A stretch of DNA of 64,000 nt from Tulasnella sp. 424. Its lineage: Eukaryota; Basidiomycota; Agaricomycetes; Cantharellales; Tulasnellaceae. The notes beneath the pieces were generated by a model. That model saw nothing but the letters and a program-made list of their open reading frames with translations. It ran no database searches and was not told the origin of the DNA. This document shows, one piece after another, positions 11,574-26,497 of this stretch (its first letter is position 1; the number at the start of each line of letters is the position of its first letter). The position numbers were made by a program, and so were the translations under genes. The stretch spans positions 1 to 64,000 of the forward strand of contig WSUB01000028.1 in NCBI GenBank assembly GCA_019633425.1, given 5' to 3'.

Positions 11574-12330
11574 CTCCAACTCGCGCCGCGCGACCTTGTA
11601 CCCCCCGTGGGAGCTCTCGAGGCTAATTACCGAGATTGCACCGAACGTAAACAAAAGCGACGCGCTCGCGTCTATCTCCTCCTGCGCTTATTTTCACTTA
11701 CCTCTTCGATGCTGATTGAGAGCCAAAAACACTGAGAATCGACCCATGGATATTCTATGTTTCAGAAATTCGTGCAAAACCGGATTTCAAAGTGGGAAAT
11801 GGACTCAGAGAGGGACAACCCACGGGAGTTGCAAAGATACTCCATGCACATAATCCTACCGATGCAACTGCCTCTGGGGATGGTAAATAGCTCTACTTTA
11901 TACTCTAGCTACTCGATACATGGGTCTAATCGCAGAACGGGGCCTATGGCATTCAATGTGATGGGAACTCCATCACCGTTGAATGCCATTGCATGAACAT
12001 AGGTATGGAACATAACTATTGAATAAGTAAAAGAAATTAAATAAGAAGTCTATCCAGCTTCTAGTTCGATGTATGGGGTTCGTATGGCTCTTCCTTGGTG
12101 CGGAACCCCAGGCTGTCGAGAATCGGGATACCGGCACATGCGAGCCGCACCCCTACCAGAGCTGGTGCCAGGTCATTCCCACCGATTATCCTAGTATTTC
12201 CATAAGCAATATTTCATGCTACTGCCCAAGAAAAGACAAGGAAAAAGAGAGACGAGGCGTATTTGGAGCGAAGTCCAAATTACGACGCGATTCTCACGGG
12301 GGGTACAAGGTCGCGGGGCGCGAATTGGAG
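11574..12330. repeat. Inverted repeat pair, about 36 bp arms
   Basis: Sequence 11574-11609 reappears reverse-complemented at 12295-12330 with about two mismatches; its core is cacggggggtacaaggtcgc. The left arm directly abuts the hairpin. The arms could be remnants of element ends; no open transposase lies between them. Confidence 0.7.
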
Positions 12331-13478
12331 AAGACTACTCGGGGACAAGCTCCGCAAAACCAGCATCCTCCCATGCAAGGCAGGCACCGGGCGGTAGTAA
12401 GTGGTTCTCGGAGCTTTTAGCGAACCAGGTCTGGGAAATCCTCTTGTCAGTCCACTAGGCGGTGCACTTTACATTGACGAGGGGTACGTACCACGTAAAA
12501 GCGTTGCTTCCGGGAGGACTTCACATGGCGCTCGGAGGCGATACCGAGAGCAAGGCCGGAGCGGATGAGGACCGGCACCAGGAAAGTCTCCAGTCGAGTC
12601 TTCCAAAGAGTATTAAGAAAGGAATACAGACCCTCTGAATTTCAGGGAATTCTAAAAGATATCTTGGTAAGCGGTAGCTTGAACACGGTTTGGAGGTACG
12701 TGACCACTTTTCCCGAAAAGACAGAACCAAGCGGAATTTGCGTGCAAGGCTTGCGCGCTGCCTCAATCGACAGCGACAGGAGGTTTCACCCCAGTGAAGG
12801 AGAACAAGGAAATGCAGAGGAGAGGACGGAGAAGACCCATTACATGTAATGCGCGATTTAAACTCACGAGTAAAGCTAGGAGATGGTCATAGAGACTCGT
12901 CCTAGAACAAAATAATGCCTTCTTCGGGACGCCGATACATCACTACTTTGAGCCGATTTTCGGTTCGTAACCTAAAACGGAAAAGCGTGCAAGATAGGAT
13001 GGGTCTTTATGTCAGCCTTCAGAGACGCCGAGGGAACTCCTATATTTTAACCGAAATATGCTACCAAGGAAGGTCTCAGATCCTCCTTCAAGACATAAAA
13101 CAAGAGACGTCCGAGTGCCGTCATTTCTTTCCCCGGGTCCAAAGAACAGAATGCTGATTGAACTGAAAGATCGGCAGGAGACATAGAGTTGACGTCGAAA
13201 AGAAACGAAGGTCGAACCAGCCATGAGCCCGCGAAACATTCCCGCGTTCTTGTTCCCGTTTCCGTCGGTGCGCGGGAACCGGGTTCAGCCGAATTCATGC
13301 CGGGTTAGCACCTTTGAGAGATTCTCGCATTCGCTTGGGCGGCGAAGTTGGCATACGGGCCCTGCGCAGCAACCACACGGGGATGAGACTTCAACTTTCC
13401 ATTCCGATCCATCGAGACTGCCTTGTAGATGAATTTAGAACACGAGATGTAGATCTAAATGGCCATCCGGAAGCGGAA

Positions 13479-15244
<1,766 letters not shown>

Positions 15245-16578
15245 TTTCCCGATCGCGTCGAGAGAGGGTTGATCAAACCGGCAGGGGGAGTGTGTGGACG
15301 AGATTGAAACGATAACGCAGTACCCTATCCCCTCTCTCTCCTCTCCAAGACACACTCGCATATATACTCATGTCTCATCGAAGCGGTTGACTACATCTTG
15401 CGTTCGCTCCGCCCAACGACGAATCGGAAGCTATTACCCAAAAACCCACTCGAAAAACGGAGGTCTGGGTGGTAGAACTTCGCCATAAACCTCCGGTACT
15501 TTGTGCCAAGAATACCTCTGCGCTCAACCCAGGATATTAGTCATGAGACAACCCATGCCGAGATTTTCTTTATATATCGCGGTACTTGATTGCCGAGTGC
15601 TGGACGATGCCGAGCGAGCCCGGTCGGCCCAGCTTCCTAATTCGTCGCCCCTGGAGCTTCTTGGTCTTCTGGGAATCACTACCACCTGCCAAGCCAATTG
15701 CTGGGGTCTGGAACTTCGTCTCGTGCTTCTGCTGTAGTAACCGGGAGCGCGAAAATGTCGGTGGTGGCCGATGAAGCGGCTTTCCATTGGTCGTTGAGCG
15801 GACCGCCGGTTTCTGGAAACGACGTCGAAGTTTCCCGCGGTTAGCTTCTTTCCTGCTCCCCGACCTGCTCGGAAGTCGGCCTCCGCGTAACCCATTCGAT
15901 CGAATTCCCGGAATCCACGGTGGCGATTCCATCTGTAAAATAATAAGAATCAAGAAAATACGACCCTGTGAATGTGTACAGCTCTTAGACCCGTCCTACC
16001 GGCAATAGATTCGACTTGGAACGTGACCGAGGAAGCAGTTTGAAGTGTCCTACTCGTCGACAAGAGTGATAGCAGTAAAATTTAATGATCAGAGGTTCAG
16101 TGTTTGGTTAGAACCTGAAAGCTCACGTGTTGGTTCTAGGTCACGATGGTGGCGGTCCCCACAGGGACGATTTTCGTACGACGAAAAAGGGTCCAATACT
16201 GTCGGAAGTGGACCCTCTTGTCGCCGCGTCTTTTCACCAGGCGAGATGTTTCTACTACTTTCTCTGAATGTTTTCATGCTGGCGAAAACTCTCTCGGCAA
16301 GCGATCCCGATTGGCCGCTAACATGATTTTTGTCACCATTTTCGCCCCACAAAACACGTGGGCGACAAAGTCCGATCCTTATTGCCTGACAAAAGTGATG
16401 CGAGGGCCACTTCACGGGATTTTCGCCGCGTTTTCGCCTGACTAGTAAAAGGTCGATTTCGGCCCTGCGGGGGGCGGCAAATAGGGGCCACTCGCGAGAG
16501 CTATTGTTTGCTGTTTGGTCTAGTGGCGTTACCTGCTCCTTCTCAACCTCCGAAACTGTTTTGATCGACACAGACGGC
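15245..16578. other. Intergenic
   Basis: No gene recognised. A 190-codon minus-strand frame (16089-16661) overlaps the ING gene start and shows no family features. Several short GGCGAAAA/TTTTCGCC words recur near 16180-16440. Confidence 0.45.
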
Positions 16579-18136
16579 ATGGATGCCCACAAGATAGCTC
16601 TGGAAGCCATAGAATGCAAGTTACCCGTTATTTCATGGTTTATTTTGCGTAGTGATACCACACTTCCTTTGCTAGCGCTCTCTCAACTCCCTGAAGAAGT
16701 CAAATTCATCCTCGAGGAGATTCGGTTGAGGGAGGAGGAAGCGACTGGTACTGAGCTCTAGGGCATCAACGGCTCACATGTATAGCAGCTGATAATTTTT
16801 TGTCTCTCCCATAGAGCTCCAAGAGTCCGTTGATTACTGTGTAGAGCAGTACGCCGGGGGAGAAGCGTTGCTTCCCTTCGGTGTCGGCAGCTTGGAAGAA
16901 TGGATCAAGCCCGACATAGACAAGATCAACGAGCTTGCGGATCAAAACGTTGAGCTTGCCAAGTCTCTTGTGAATAAACTCGAAAGCAAGAAGGGAAAGC
17001 TCTCTTTCCACGTTGGGAGATACATGGAAGCCACAGGCGGTCCTCCCTGTCCACCAACGTCCGCTCCAGTGCCAGCCACTGCCCCTTCAACACCTCGCAT
17101 TCTTCCCTCCTCCGCTCCTTCGCCTTTAGTACCTTCAACGGCTGGCCAGCCTCCTGCTTTGGTTCCTCCACCTTCACCCTCTGCACGAGTCGCGGCTGTC
17201 AACAGCTCAAGTGTCAAGATCAAGATTTCCTCTCCTAGACGATCTCGCCGTCGCTCTGAGGCAACCAAGAAGCAAAGCCCCGCTCCCTTCATGACTCCTC
17301 CTCTACCCAAACCTAGATCATACCCTGTTCCACCTCCAGCTCCGTCCATGACTCTTCCAGACCCATCGGAAATCCCTCCGCACCCAGGCCCGCCAAGGCG
17401 CGGACGCGGGCGTCCGCGTCTTCCTTCCCCTCCACCTCCTCAAGGTATGGATACTCCGGAGCCAGAAGACCCCACCTTTACTGCTTCAGAACACGAACCA
17501 TATGAAGAAGAAGAGGATACGAGACTGTACTGCTTTTGTCGACAGATGTCGCATGGGGAGGTGAGTTTGATTCCCTGCAGGTTCCACCCTGGCAGACGTA
17601 CACTGAAGTTATTTTTCTTTCCTTCGTGACATATTGAGATGATCATGTGCGACAACAAGAACTGTTTCTTCAAGTGGGTGAGTTCTGCCGCTGCATGGCA
17701 ATCTGGCTCTGGGGCGTTGGTTTCCTGCCATGACTGCCGCGGTTCTTGAACGACGAGAAGTGTTCCCGGACAGATGGGTACTCCGAAATACTAACCGCCC
17801 TCTTTTATTTTGTCTCTTCCGACCTCTTTAACACTTGGGGACTAGTTCCACCTCGAATGCGTCGGTCGCTCGGAACCTCCTCCGAAAGAGGAGACATGGT
17901 ACTGCTCTAACGATTGCGCTGAAACATCTCCTTCGTATACTCCAAGCTCGGCCGGCATAGACCCACATACTTTGCTCAAGCACATCGAACAAGAACTCAT
18001 AGACCTGGCGATGAACCCTCCCAACGACGAACCGCCCATTCCGGAGGCTGGACCTTCGAGCAGGAAAACATCAGGAGGGGTATCTGCGTCCAACAAAAAG
18101 AAGTCTCCAAGACGGAACAGGAAAAAGAAGACCTGA
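16579..18136 (+). CDS. ING-family PHD-finger chromatin protein
   Basis: Four exons in phase: 16579-16747, 16815-17560, 17639-17677, 17846-18136 (414 residues). The N-terminus has a helical segment (LSQLPEEVKFILEEIRLREE ... ELAKSLVNKLESKKGKL) like the ING coiled-coil. A long Pro/Ser-rich and basic linker follows, with an AT-hook-like PRRGRGRPRLPSP. The C-terminal PHD finger has the Cys4-His-Cys3 pattern: YCFC, GEMIMCDNKNC, W/FHLEC, WYCSNDC. ING proteins bind H3K4me3 through this finger and serve as subunits of histone acetyltransferase or deacetylase complexes in the nucleus (Yng1/Yng2/Pho23 in yeast). The 39-nt third exon encodes the finger centre. The tail is Lys/Arg-rich. Which ING paralogue it is cannot be told. 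The N-terminal start is the least certain part. Confidence 0.8.
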
Positions 18137-18362
18137 AGGTTTTGCCCGCCGACATTGCCCGCTACCCTACTTCAGAGGTTTCCTCCTGTTACTTCTCATG
18201 ACTCCGCTTCAGTAGAATAAGGAATCAAGTTTGAAACGATAGGATTTCACGTGTGGCGCAACACCGTAATTGAATTTCAACAGACCACAAAAGTACACAG
18301 GAATGACGCCAGCGCCGCCCCATGGTTCTAGCGAGGTGGAGGGGTATAATACACCATAACTG
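18137..18362. terminator. Convergent 3' region between ING and WDR48 genes
   Basis: The two genes converge with only 226 bases between stop codons, so their 3' ends and polyadenylation sites must lie here or overlap. No specific signal was pinned down. Confidence 0.4.
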
Positions 18363-21300
18363 TTACGCTGTAGTTTGAGATCCAGGAGGATTCTTGCGAC
18401 GATAGTACATCATGAGCTCGCCAGACTGTCGCCATACATAGTGTCTGAAAATCAAACGGGGACAACGTCACATGAGCCATCGTCTACGTCGAAGCACAAG
18501 CAGGCAGCTTACCTGACTGCACCAATGGTCATGGTTAAGGGCAGCACGTTATCGTTACATAGAAGTTCGTACACATCCTCCGGCTTGACATCAGCAGGTG
18601 GGGTTAAACTCGTCTGCGATGATGTTGAAGGCAGTTTCTTCGTAGGATCCTTCGGATCAAGTTTCGGTCTTGCCATGTCAACTGGCTCAAGTTTATCTTT
18701 GACCTAAATACCAGTGGGTTAAATAGAGCTGATCGAAAGGTGGGAAAGAGCCTTATACTCACGTATTGTAGAACCTTCCTAACCCGGAGGTTTCGTCCCG
18801 CCGTTAGACGTGATGAGCTAAAAAGTGACGTGAGTAGAAAGTTTCCCAGACCATAAGATCACCTACTCAGCAATAGGCTCTGCTTTTCTGTCAATGTGGA
18901 CAACCACGAATGACAGCTTGGTTTGAGGTACGGGAGGAGCCTTGTTTAGCAGCAAAAGCTCAAGGAGCCAGATGGGAGCAGCCATTTCGAAGGATTCCAA
19001 ATCGTCTTGAAGCGTTGATACTACTGAGGTGTAGATACCGGTCCAACCTCCAGCGTCAGGTGTCTCTTCAGAGATCATCACTGCGGTTTCAGGTGGAAGC
19101 TGGAGGGGCGGTGCCTCGAGAGCTGGGGTCGGTGCAAGTGGCTGAGAAAGAATTGCGTTGAGAGCCTTGAGGTGTTGCTGATGTACGGCATTGTGAGCAG
19201 GAGAGACCAAGTATATGTCCGTGGGATGGAGACTTACCGCTCTCAACGAAGTCCCGGAAGCTTCTGCATCCGGCGCGGGTGTGGCATCAGCATGTTCGGG
19301 TATTGCGGCCGCTGTTGCATCCGCGCTCACTGGTCTCTTCGAACTCTTCCCAAAGTTCTTTAAGCGACCCATAAAGCCTCCCGGAGTTGCACCACCGGCG
19401 CCTTCGTCTTGCGAGTCGTTGGCCACAGACCCAGATCTCGCCCTGCCTTTGACATTCGTGAAATAATCGGAAGAATCTTTGCCCGTCGTGGTACTAGGAG
19501 TTCTGGCCACGGTTGTGGACGCTCCTGGGGTGGTAGCAGTCGCCGTAGGGGATGCAGGTATAGGAGTAAGGGCCGAGATTTTATTGAGTCCCATAGTTGT
19601 TGAGGTCGGAGGGTGCTGACCACTCGTGCTTCGATTAGGGGTAACTTGGCCAGAGGAAGTGGACGACGTGCGAGTTTCAGGACCAGGCAAATCCATGAGG
19701 ATTGCGGGTGTCATAGCTGGTCGTCCAAGAGCATGGTGGCCTGGAGTCCGAACGACATTGGACAGGTCAGATGCGGAGCGCAAACGTCGCCCTTCTGAAG
19801 CTGGTGTGAGATTGATGTGCGTAGGGGCAGATCCTCGGACAAGAGAAACAGGATTGGTAGTGGGGGAAGCGGTACCAGCAGGAGTCGATTCCGTGTCTGG
19901 AGGCGGATTTGAAGCCACGGAGGCAGCTTGCTGTTGCAAAGAACTGAGTTCGGCTCGAACGACACCTTTAGTACCAAGGTTAGTCGAGGTGAAAGGGTCC
20001 AATAAAGACCGCACAAACCGGCGAATATGTTCGTTAACACCCATTTTCCTATATTGACTGATCGCAAAAGGTAGAGAATTAGACTCCCTAATCACGAACC
20101 CTCAATAACACAAGCACAGCTTACCTTTGTGATCCTCAGGGTACGTTTTGGCGTCTACGAAATCAGTGTCGTCCACGTAAATCTCAGCGTCAAACGCCCT
20201 GTTCTCCACCAAGTGAACAGTGAGGTGCCCGATCCTCGTGTCGACCGTACACCAAGTAGGACACATAGCCTCTCCTTCTATCCTTTCCTGCACCGTCTCC
20301 AAAGCTTCCAGAGGGGTCCTCTCTCGCTCTCTTCCTCCTGCTGCGCTGGAACTGCTGGCATTTGATGCTATTCCAATGCTGTCCCCCGAGTAAACTCCCT
20401 CACAAGTGCCACGAACAAGATCCCAAACTGCGACTTCTCCGGCGGTATCGATCGTAAGTGCGTGAATGCGGTCATTCAAAATCATACACCTGACGAGACC
20501 GTGAGTTCCTTGAATCACGTCGTTCGGTCTTGCGCGTAATGGAACGGCATGAACGGCTATATCCCTGTCTTCATACGCATCCCTCGCTGCTTGGAACTCG
20601 TCCCTCCCATCTGGTGAAACGGCCTGGCTTCGATCCGGACTCAAAATGCTTGTATGGGACGACGTGGTGGCGGATCCGGTAAGAATATGGGGTTGCGGCC
20701 GTGAAGCTGAACCTGTGGGGGTGGGTTGACCGGGGGTCGTGGACTCGGCGTGGATGGTTCGAGTCAGGGCAGGCACCGAGCGTATGGAAACCGCTGAGTA
20801 CAGGGTTGCAATATCAGCGTCTCTCCGGATTGAAGGTCCTGAATAGAGAGCTTCATGAAGTGGAGCTAGCCTAACGAGGCTCTGATACGGTACTCCATAA
20901 AGCTTTCCGTTCCCACTGTTGCTGCCGCCTTGCCCCGCAGGCCCAACGGTATTGGTTGAATGGAGTGTACCTGTTCCTGATAGTGACGATTGCATTGAGA
21001 ACCTAGGATGGTGCGACTTGGTGAAGCTGGAGGATGGAGGTGGGTGTGGAGGTGATTCGGTGCCAGAAGCTTGTGATAGCAGGGGAGATGTGAAGGCAGG
21101 ACTCTCAGCGCGACTGTGTTGTCCCAGGTCAACGTCCTTCATCCTGTCAACTCTTCGTCTTGGAACCGTCCATCTCTTGACCGAACTTTCGCTCGTCGCC
21201 GTCCAGATATAGAGGTCGTCCATCCCAGCAATCTTGTTGATCCCTTCGGGTGACTTTCCTCCGTCCTCTCCGTCCGGTGTATCCCGACATATTACGACAC

Positions 21301-22724
21301 ATTCGGCGTCGGACAGGTCCTCTCGACAAGTTTCGACATCGACCTTGCACACCAGGCCAGAACGATCTCCCGAATAGAAGATTTCCAGGGATGGGTGGGA
21401 GGAGAACAGCGTCCACACGCTGTCAGCGTGGTACGTAAACGTATGCAAGCATCTCTGAGCCGCCAAACTCCAGAGTTTGACAGTGGTATCGGAAGAACCG
21501 CTGAGGACCTGAGGAACGTTCAGGGTCAGACGGTGTGATCCGATTCTAGTTCGTATTCCTTACGTATTTTCCATCTTCCGAGAGCAAGAGGGCCCTAATG
21601 TTGTCGGTGTGTCCGACCAGCTTGGAAATTCTCTGTCCAGATCTTGGGTCCCAGATTCGGATCACCCGTTCGGGGCTCCCGGCCGCAATCACGTGACCCG
21701 TCGGGTGAGTAGCCAGTGCGTACACAGACGCCTTTGCCGAAGACGCGTCTTGTGGCAGTTCGAGCGTGGTGAGTGGTTCCGATCTAGGTTGAGTAAGATC
21801 CCAGAGTTTAACTGTTCGGTCAAACGAGCCCGAAGCTACCCAGTTGCGGTCTCGGCTGTACCCGAGGCATCGGACATAGTCCATATGGTCGCCAATGATG
21901 GATGGCGTAAGATCGGAAGCAAGAGAGCTATGTGGATTCCAAGCACGGAGAGTTCCATCATTGGAGGCCGAGACGACTAGTGAAAAGACTTAGCAACATA
22001 AAATGGTTGGAATCAAGTTGACGACTCACGCGTCTGGTTGTAGTTACACAGCACTATATCGTTAATCCAGTCCGTGTGGGCTTGCACGCATTGACGAAAC
22101 TTGCCGGACTTCACCAGGTAGAAGAGTTCAGGGCTAATCAAAGAAGTTTATTTAATAACGCACCTCGCTCGTTTCGAGGCTTTCATAGTCTGGCTCCCAG
22201 CGATCCTCGTAGGGGATGGTTTCCTCGACGGACGAATCTGATGGGTGGGTCCACTCCTCGTCCGAATCATCCTCCTCCGTGTCATCATCCCATCCTGTGA
22301 TTGTCTCCCAGTGGTATTTACTCCTATCGCCTTGTGTGTAACCATACCGGTGCTTCCGGCGACGCATCGACGTGCCCTGCTCCCAAGCAGCCAACAATCC
22401 ATCCCGCCCTCCAGAATAGAGAATCCCTTCTGGCCCAGAGCGGCCACTCAAAGTTGTGGATGTGTCCAGGGCGAGAGCCGTAACGCCTAGCCGATGCTGG
22501 GGATGACTGCTATGTCCCGCATTTGCGAAGTATGAGGCTGCAGTCGATGATGCGTTCACTGGGGTGTTCCCTCCCGACTTGTCGTCCAGAGGAATCAGAA
22601 TTGGAGCGGTTCGACCATGTCTTGGGGTATCCAGTGAAGGCAGAACTAGTCGCCGAGGCTGGGTTGGCGGGGGTGGGACAACATATGAAATCCGTCGGGC
22701 TTTGGGTGCAATCGAGCTCGGCAT
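18363..22724 (-). CDS. WDR48/UAF1-type WD40 protein
   Basis: Nine exons in phase: 22164-22724, 22030-22108, 21564-21976, 20125-21508, 20019-20087, 18867-19965, 18763-18817, 18513-18703, 18363-18444 (1310 residues). N-terminal and central WD repeats are visible ([84 protein letters not shown]). The conserved [15 protein letters not shown] and C-terminal [17 protein letters not shown] ... [19 protein letters not shown] match the WDR48 C-terminal region. WDR48/UAF1 binds and activates deubiquitinases of the USP1/USP12/USP46 type (Bun107/Duf1 in yeasts). It is longer than the animal protein because of Ser/Thr/Pro-rich insertions in exons 4 and 6. The start is the first ATG of the long first exon. 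Confidence 0.88.
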
Positions 22725-23499
22725 GATAGTGCAGATGTCGACTCGTCTTCGACGACGCTAAGTTATTCTTGGACTTGAGGCGCGAAGTTTCTACCCAGGA
22801 CTTCTTGCGTCTATGTCTTTCGGTACGTTGTCGTCAACTGCGGGATGGTGGGATGGAAATTGAGGATTTTGCCGTGGACTGACGGAATTGTTCCTGACGG
22901 CCTCCTCAGCGGTGAGCAACGGCACAACAGGGCCTGCCTCACGTCAAAGAACCCACAGCTACGGAAAGTAGCTAAAGTATTATGGACGATAAGCGGCAGA
23001 CGAGGTTGTAAGCAGCGTGTTGCTGTGGAACAGCGGTGGCAACATTCTCTAGACGCCGGATTCCTGCAATCTCACGCCTCTCCGGTAAACATCGAGCTTG
23101 CGCCACCTCCTCCCATGCTCAGGCTCCCTTCAACCACATATTAAATTGCATATTGAACAAGGATAATCCACCTGTCTAACGGCGTTCGACGTTCGCTCAA
23201 CTCTGGACTGTATATGTTCTGTGCGTAGACTTTCTGGGCGCACTCTGTCGGGGCTCCATAGATTGATGTAGCTGGTTACTTCGAGTGCGTATAATTGGCA
23301 CTTAAGCCGATAAAAAGAGGGGCGTGAAAATCAAGATTCTAAGATTATTGTCTCAAGTCTCAACTATCGCCTCCACTGGCTACACTGTCCTCTGCTATCC
23401 GTCGCCAGGGCCTTCCTTTGGGGCAGGGCCCACTCCCGCAATCGCGGCTTCAGATCTAGACTGACCAAAGTCCTTGCTCCTCCCTTCTGATTCCTGAGA
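22725..23499. other. Intergenic between WDR48 and F-box gene A
   Basis: No gene recognised. Includes the upstream region of the WDR48 gene and the 3' side of F-box gene A. Confidence 0.5.
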
Positions 23500-26297
23500 C
23501 TATTTCAAATTATCAGAGGAGGCTCTCCGAACCTGACAGAAATCCTCATTTCTTAGCGGGTAAACCCCGTGTCTGATAACAAGGAGCTTCTAAGAGCACG
23601 TCGAGAACAGAACACCAATAGAGCACTTACTTTGACTTGAGGTGACATTGAAGTCCGTCGACCGTGAATAACCGGGGTGTCGGGGACGTGCTGGTTGATG
23701 AAAATTCGCAATGGCGACACCCGTATTCTTGCAGCGCCCTTTTGCGCTTCCCGGATGGGGTGTTACTCATTAGCTGTTCCGTGTACGGGTACATCTTTGA
23801 GTACATGGGATCTCCTTTTTGTGTGGAAGGCTCTTCAAGGACCCAACCAAGTTCAAACTTCATGCCGGATCCCGCTTCACTTGCTTTATCCTTGTCAGCA
23901 GCTTCAAATAGAGCTTTATGACGTTTGGCGTGTCCGGGCTAAATTGTTTGTCAAGGATAGTCGTCGGTCAGTCAGTTGAATCACGAGAGCGACAGTCGGA
24001 GCGTCCCGCCACCTACGATCTCCCAGAAGGTCATGGTAATCCGACTTGGACATGTCAGGCAAACATATCGGTAGAATGAATCGAGTCCCCCGTCTGAGTC
24101 CATGACCAGAGTCCAGCTCGCCGACTCGTCAAAAGGTGGGTCCGCCACCCGACACGCCAAACGAACAGCAGCGATGGAGACTTCGTCCGGAACAAAGTTA
24201 TTCACGTTCCAATCTCTGTTGCCCTTCGTCCTTTCTTCTCCAGTGACGGGATCGGCATTCGTGACAGTTGTTCCTTTGGGACATCGATGTCCGATGACGT
24301 CGCGGTGCGTCATCGTCGTCCATTGCCGGTGGATCGGTCCTGTCCGTCGACACTTGGAGCATTCAAATAGTGACGTTGCACGATCTAAGAAGCTCTGGAG
24401 ATCTTCAATGTGCTGTTCTGCAGTTTTGGTCTTCCCACCCGTTCGTTTATAACCCAAGGTGGCAGCTAGGCTCTTCTGGGTGCTGCCGGCCCAAACAGAG
24501 ATCTCCCTATCAAGCAATGCCTGAAATGTATCACCATCCTCAAATCGACCTTTAACGTCACTGATGCTTGTTCTTTCGAGATTGCGAATGAACGGCAAGG
24601 AAAGGAAGATGTTGAATGGCGGAACGGAGTAATACCCATCTTGCGACCGCAACTGGGTGAGAGAGTGCCACAGCTGGTTCACGTCCTTCTGGCGTTGCAC
24701 ACGATCACGTTCTTCCGCTCTTCGAATTCGTACTCTTGCAAGAGTCTCAACCTCATTCTTGATTTCCTGCTCGTGAAGTCTCCACCCTACAAGGAGAGAT
24801 GTGGTTAGAACTGGGTCCGGACTGACGGGAAGGGCTTACAGGTATGATTAAAAGAGCCTCGCTCTCTTCGGCAAGCCTCCATGTACGATTCGACTATTGG
24901 AGCGTTTAGAAGATCTTCGAACGCCCAGCCAGAGCTGGTCGCAACGCCTCTAACACTGAGTTGGGAAGCAGAATTATCAATACGGCCACCTAACAGTCTA
25001 TATTTCTCATAACTCACAAGCTAATGTTGTGGTTAGCAAATGCAGTTCCTATCCGGCTCCACAAATAAAACCAATGGCTGTATTGTCGCTCGTGCTGTGA
25101 AGACTGACGGTCAGCACTAAAGATGCGAGAGTTGCTGTCGACCAACCTTATAGCGTTGCACATTCCGTGTTTCTTGTGCTACTAGGCGCTGCATAAGAAC
25201 AGAATATTCAACGCGAGACCTATTGACAACATCCGTTTACACACCTTGATAATACGGCCTCGTTCCTGTGGATCATCTTTAGAAGATATCCATAGCTGTA
25301 ACGTCTCCATGAGGTCTTTCATATTATAAAGCTGCACTGTAAAAGGAGTCTAAGTTTCAGCAGGGCACAAGACGCTAAAGGGAGAATACCTACCTTCTTG
25401 GACGAGTACCCCGATGCTGATCATTTTGGTCACTCGAAAGAGCGATTGTGGGAGGAGATCAAGAAGCTCTTTATCGATGTCGCTCGAAAGAACCACCCGA
25501 GCCATCGGTATGGCCTCGTAAGTGAAATATCTGAAAGGCGAGGCGCTTCTAGGTACGAATGCTGGATAAAGGTAGCGAACACTCACTGCATCAATGAGCG
25601 CTGACATTCGCCCTGAACAAGGGGTAAGAAATAGAATTGATCTTTTGATGGACGAAACTTCACCTTGGTACAGATTCGTGTACGGAAGTGGAAGAAATTC
25701 GGCGGCTCTGGCCAAAAGCAATCACAATGCTGTCCAGGTGAAGTTCTGGGCCCCTTTTTCCGTAGCTAAAGAAAGAGATTACTCTTACAATGCAGTATCC
25801 GGGGTCGAAAATTGCTGATGCATATGCTGGTTCCGGTACGCCCGGAGGAGGATCGGGGACCATGCCTACTGGGCTGTGTTTGCGAGCAACTTTCCAAATG
25901 AATGCTCGGTCTTCATGAGTCAGAGTTTGACAAAGCCACTTGCATGTTCTTGCAACGGCCAAAACTGTGGCGGGTGAAGTGAACGCCAAAATCTGTGACC
26001 AGACCAAGTCAGCGGAGAGGTACCACTTAAGTTCGAGGTTGAACACACTTCAGCGAGTATCTCGAGGGGAAGCCGCTGCAAAAAGTCTTTCTTGGGGACT
26101 ATTTCTGATGGAGGGATCGAATCGCAAGCCCTTTTCCTCCTGAACTTTCGGTACTTGACGAAAACCCGTTCCTTTGACTGGGGTGTTGAGGCGGATGTCG
26201 AAGATCCTGAATTGGGAAACGAGCCCTTCAAACTTAGCAAATAAGGAAATAAATGACTATGATGTAACACACCTCTCTGAGAGGCGCGTTGAGACAT
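23500..26297 (-). CDS. F-box protein with Cys motifs and C2H2 finger (paralogue A)
   Basis: Multi-exon gene. The F-box core is split by an intron: KKDFLQRLPLEILAEV (about 26050-26097) joins ILAFTSPATVLAVARTCKWL (about 25930-25995), matching the LPxEI ... LxxVxRxCK pattern of F-boxes. The middle exons are poorly resolved. The long exon 23981-24700 carries SLFECSKCRR, a later GHRCPKG and the CLTCPSRITMTFWEI motif, a likely zinc-binding arrangement. The last exons encode a C2H2-like YGCRHCEF ... GLQCHLKSKHG and a stop at 23500-23502. F-box proteins recruit substrates to SCF ubiquitin ligases; the substrate is unknown. Paralogue B (33929-37031) has the same order. Intron positions between 24700 and 25900 are uncertain. 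Confidence 0.6.
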
Positions 26298-26497
26298 GGC
26301 GATGCGAAAGCAGTTCTCCGCAAACCACTGAGCGGAAGAAACGAGCGAAGCTTGCGCTACCCTCCGAAGTCAAACCGCGGGAAACTACAAGAGCTTGATC
26401 CTGTTTGTTTACGTCAGACTCCTGACCGCGACCTCCTTGCTCGTGCTCGCCGCTATTCCTATCCCACCCACCCCCAACTTTTCTCCTTACCTCAACC

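Larger units (their letters stand above)
10632..13478. other. Gene-poor stretch
   Basis: No gene family recognised in about 2.8 kb. Open frames are short and overlap on both strands. It contains a perfect-arm hairpin (11525-11573), a dispersed inverted repeat (11574-11609 with 12295-12330) and an imperfect hairpin near 11947-11989. It may be old transposon remains. Confidence 0.5.

Noticed and set aside
16089..16661. 190-codon minus-strand open frame
   Set aside because: It overlaps the ING first exon, has no family features and no spliced partners.
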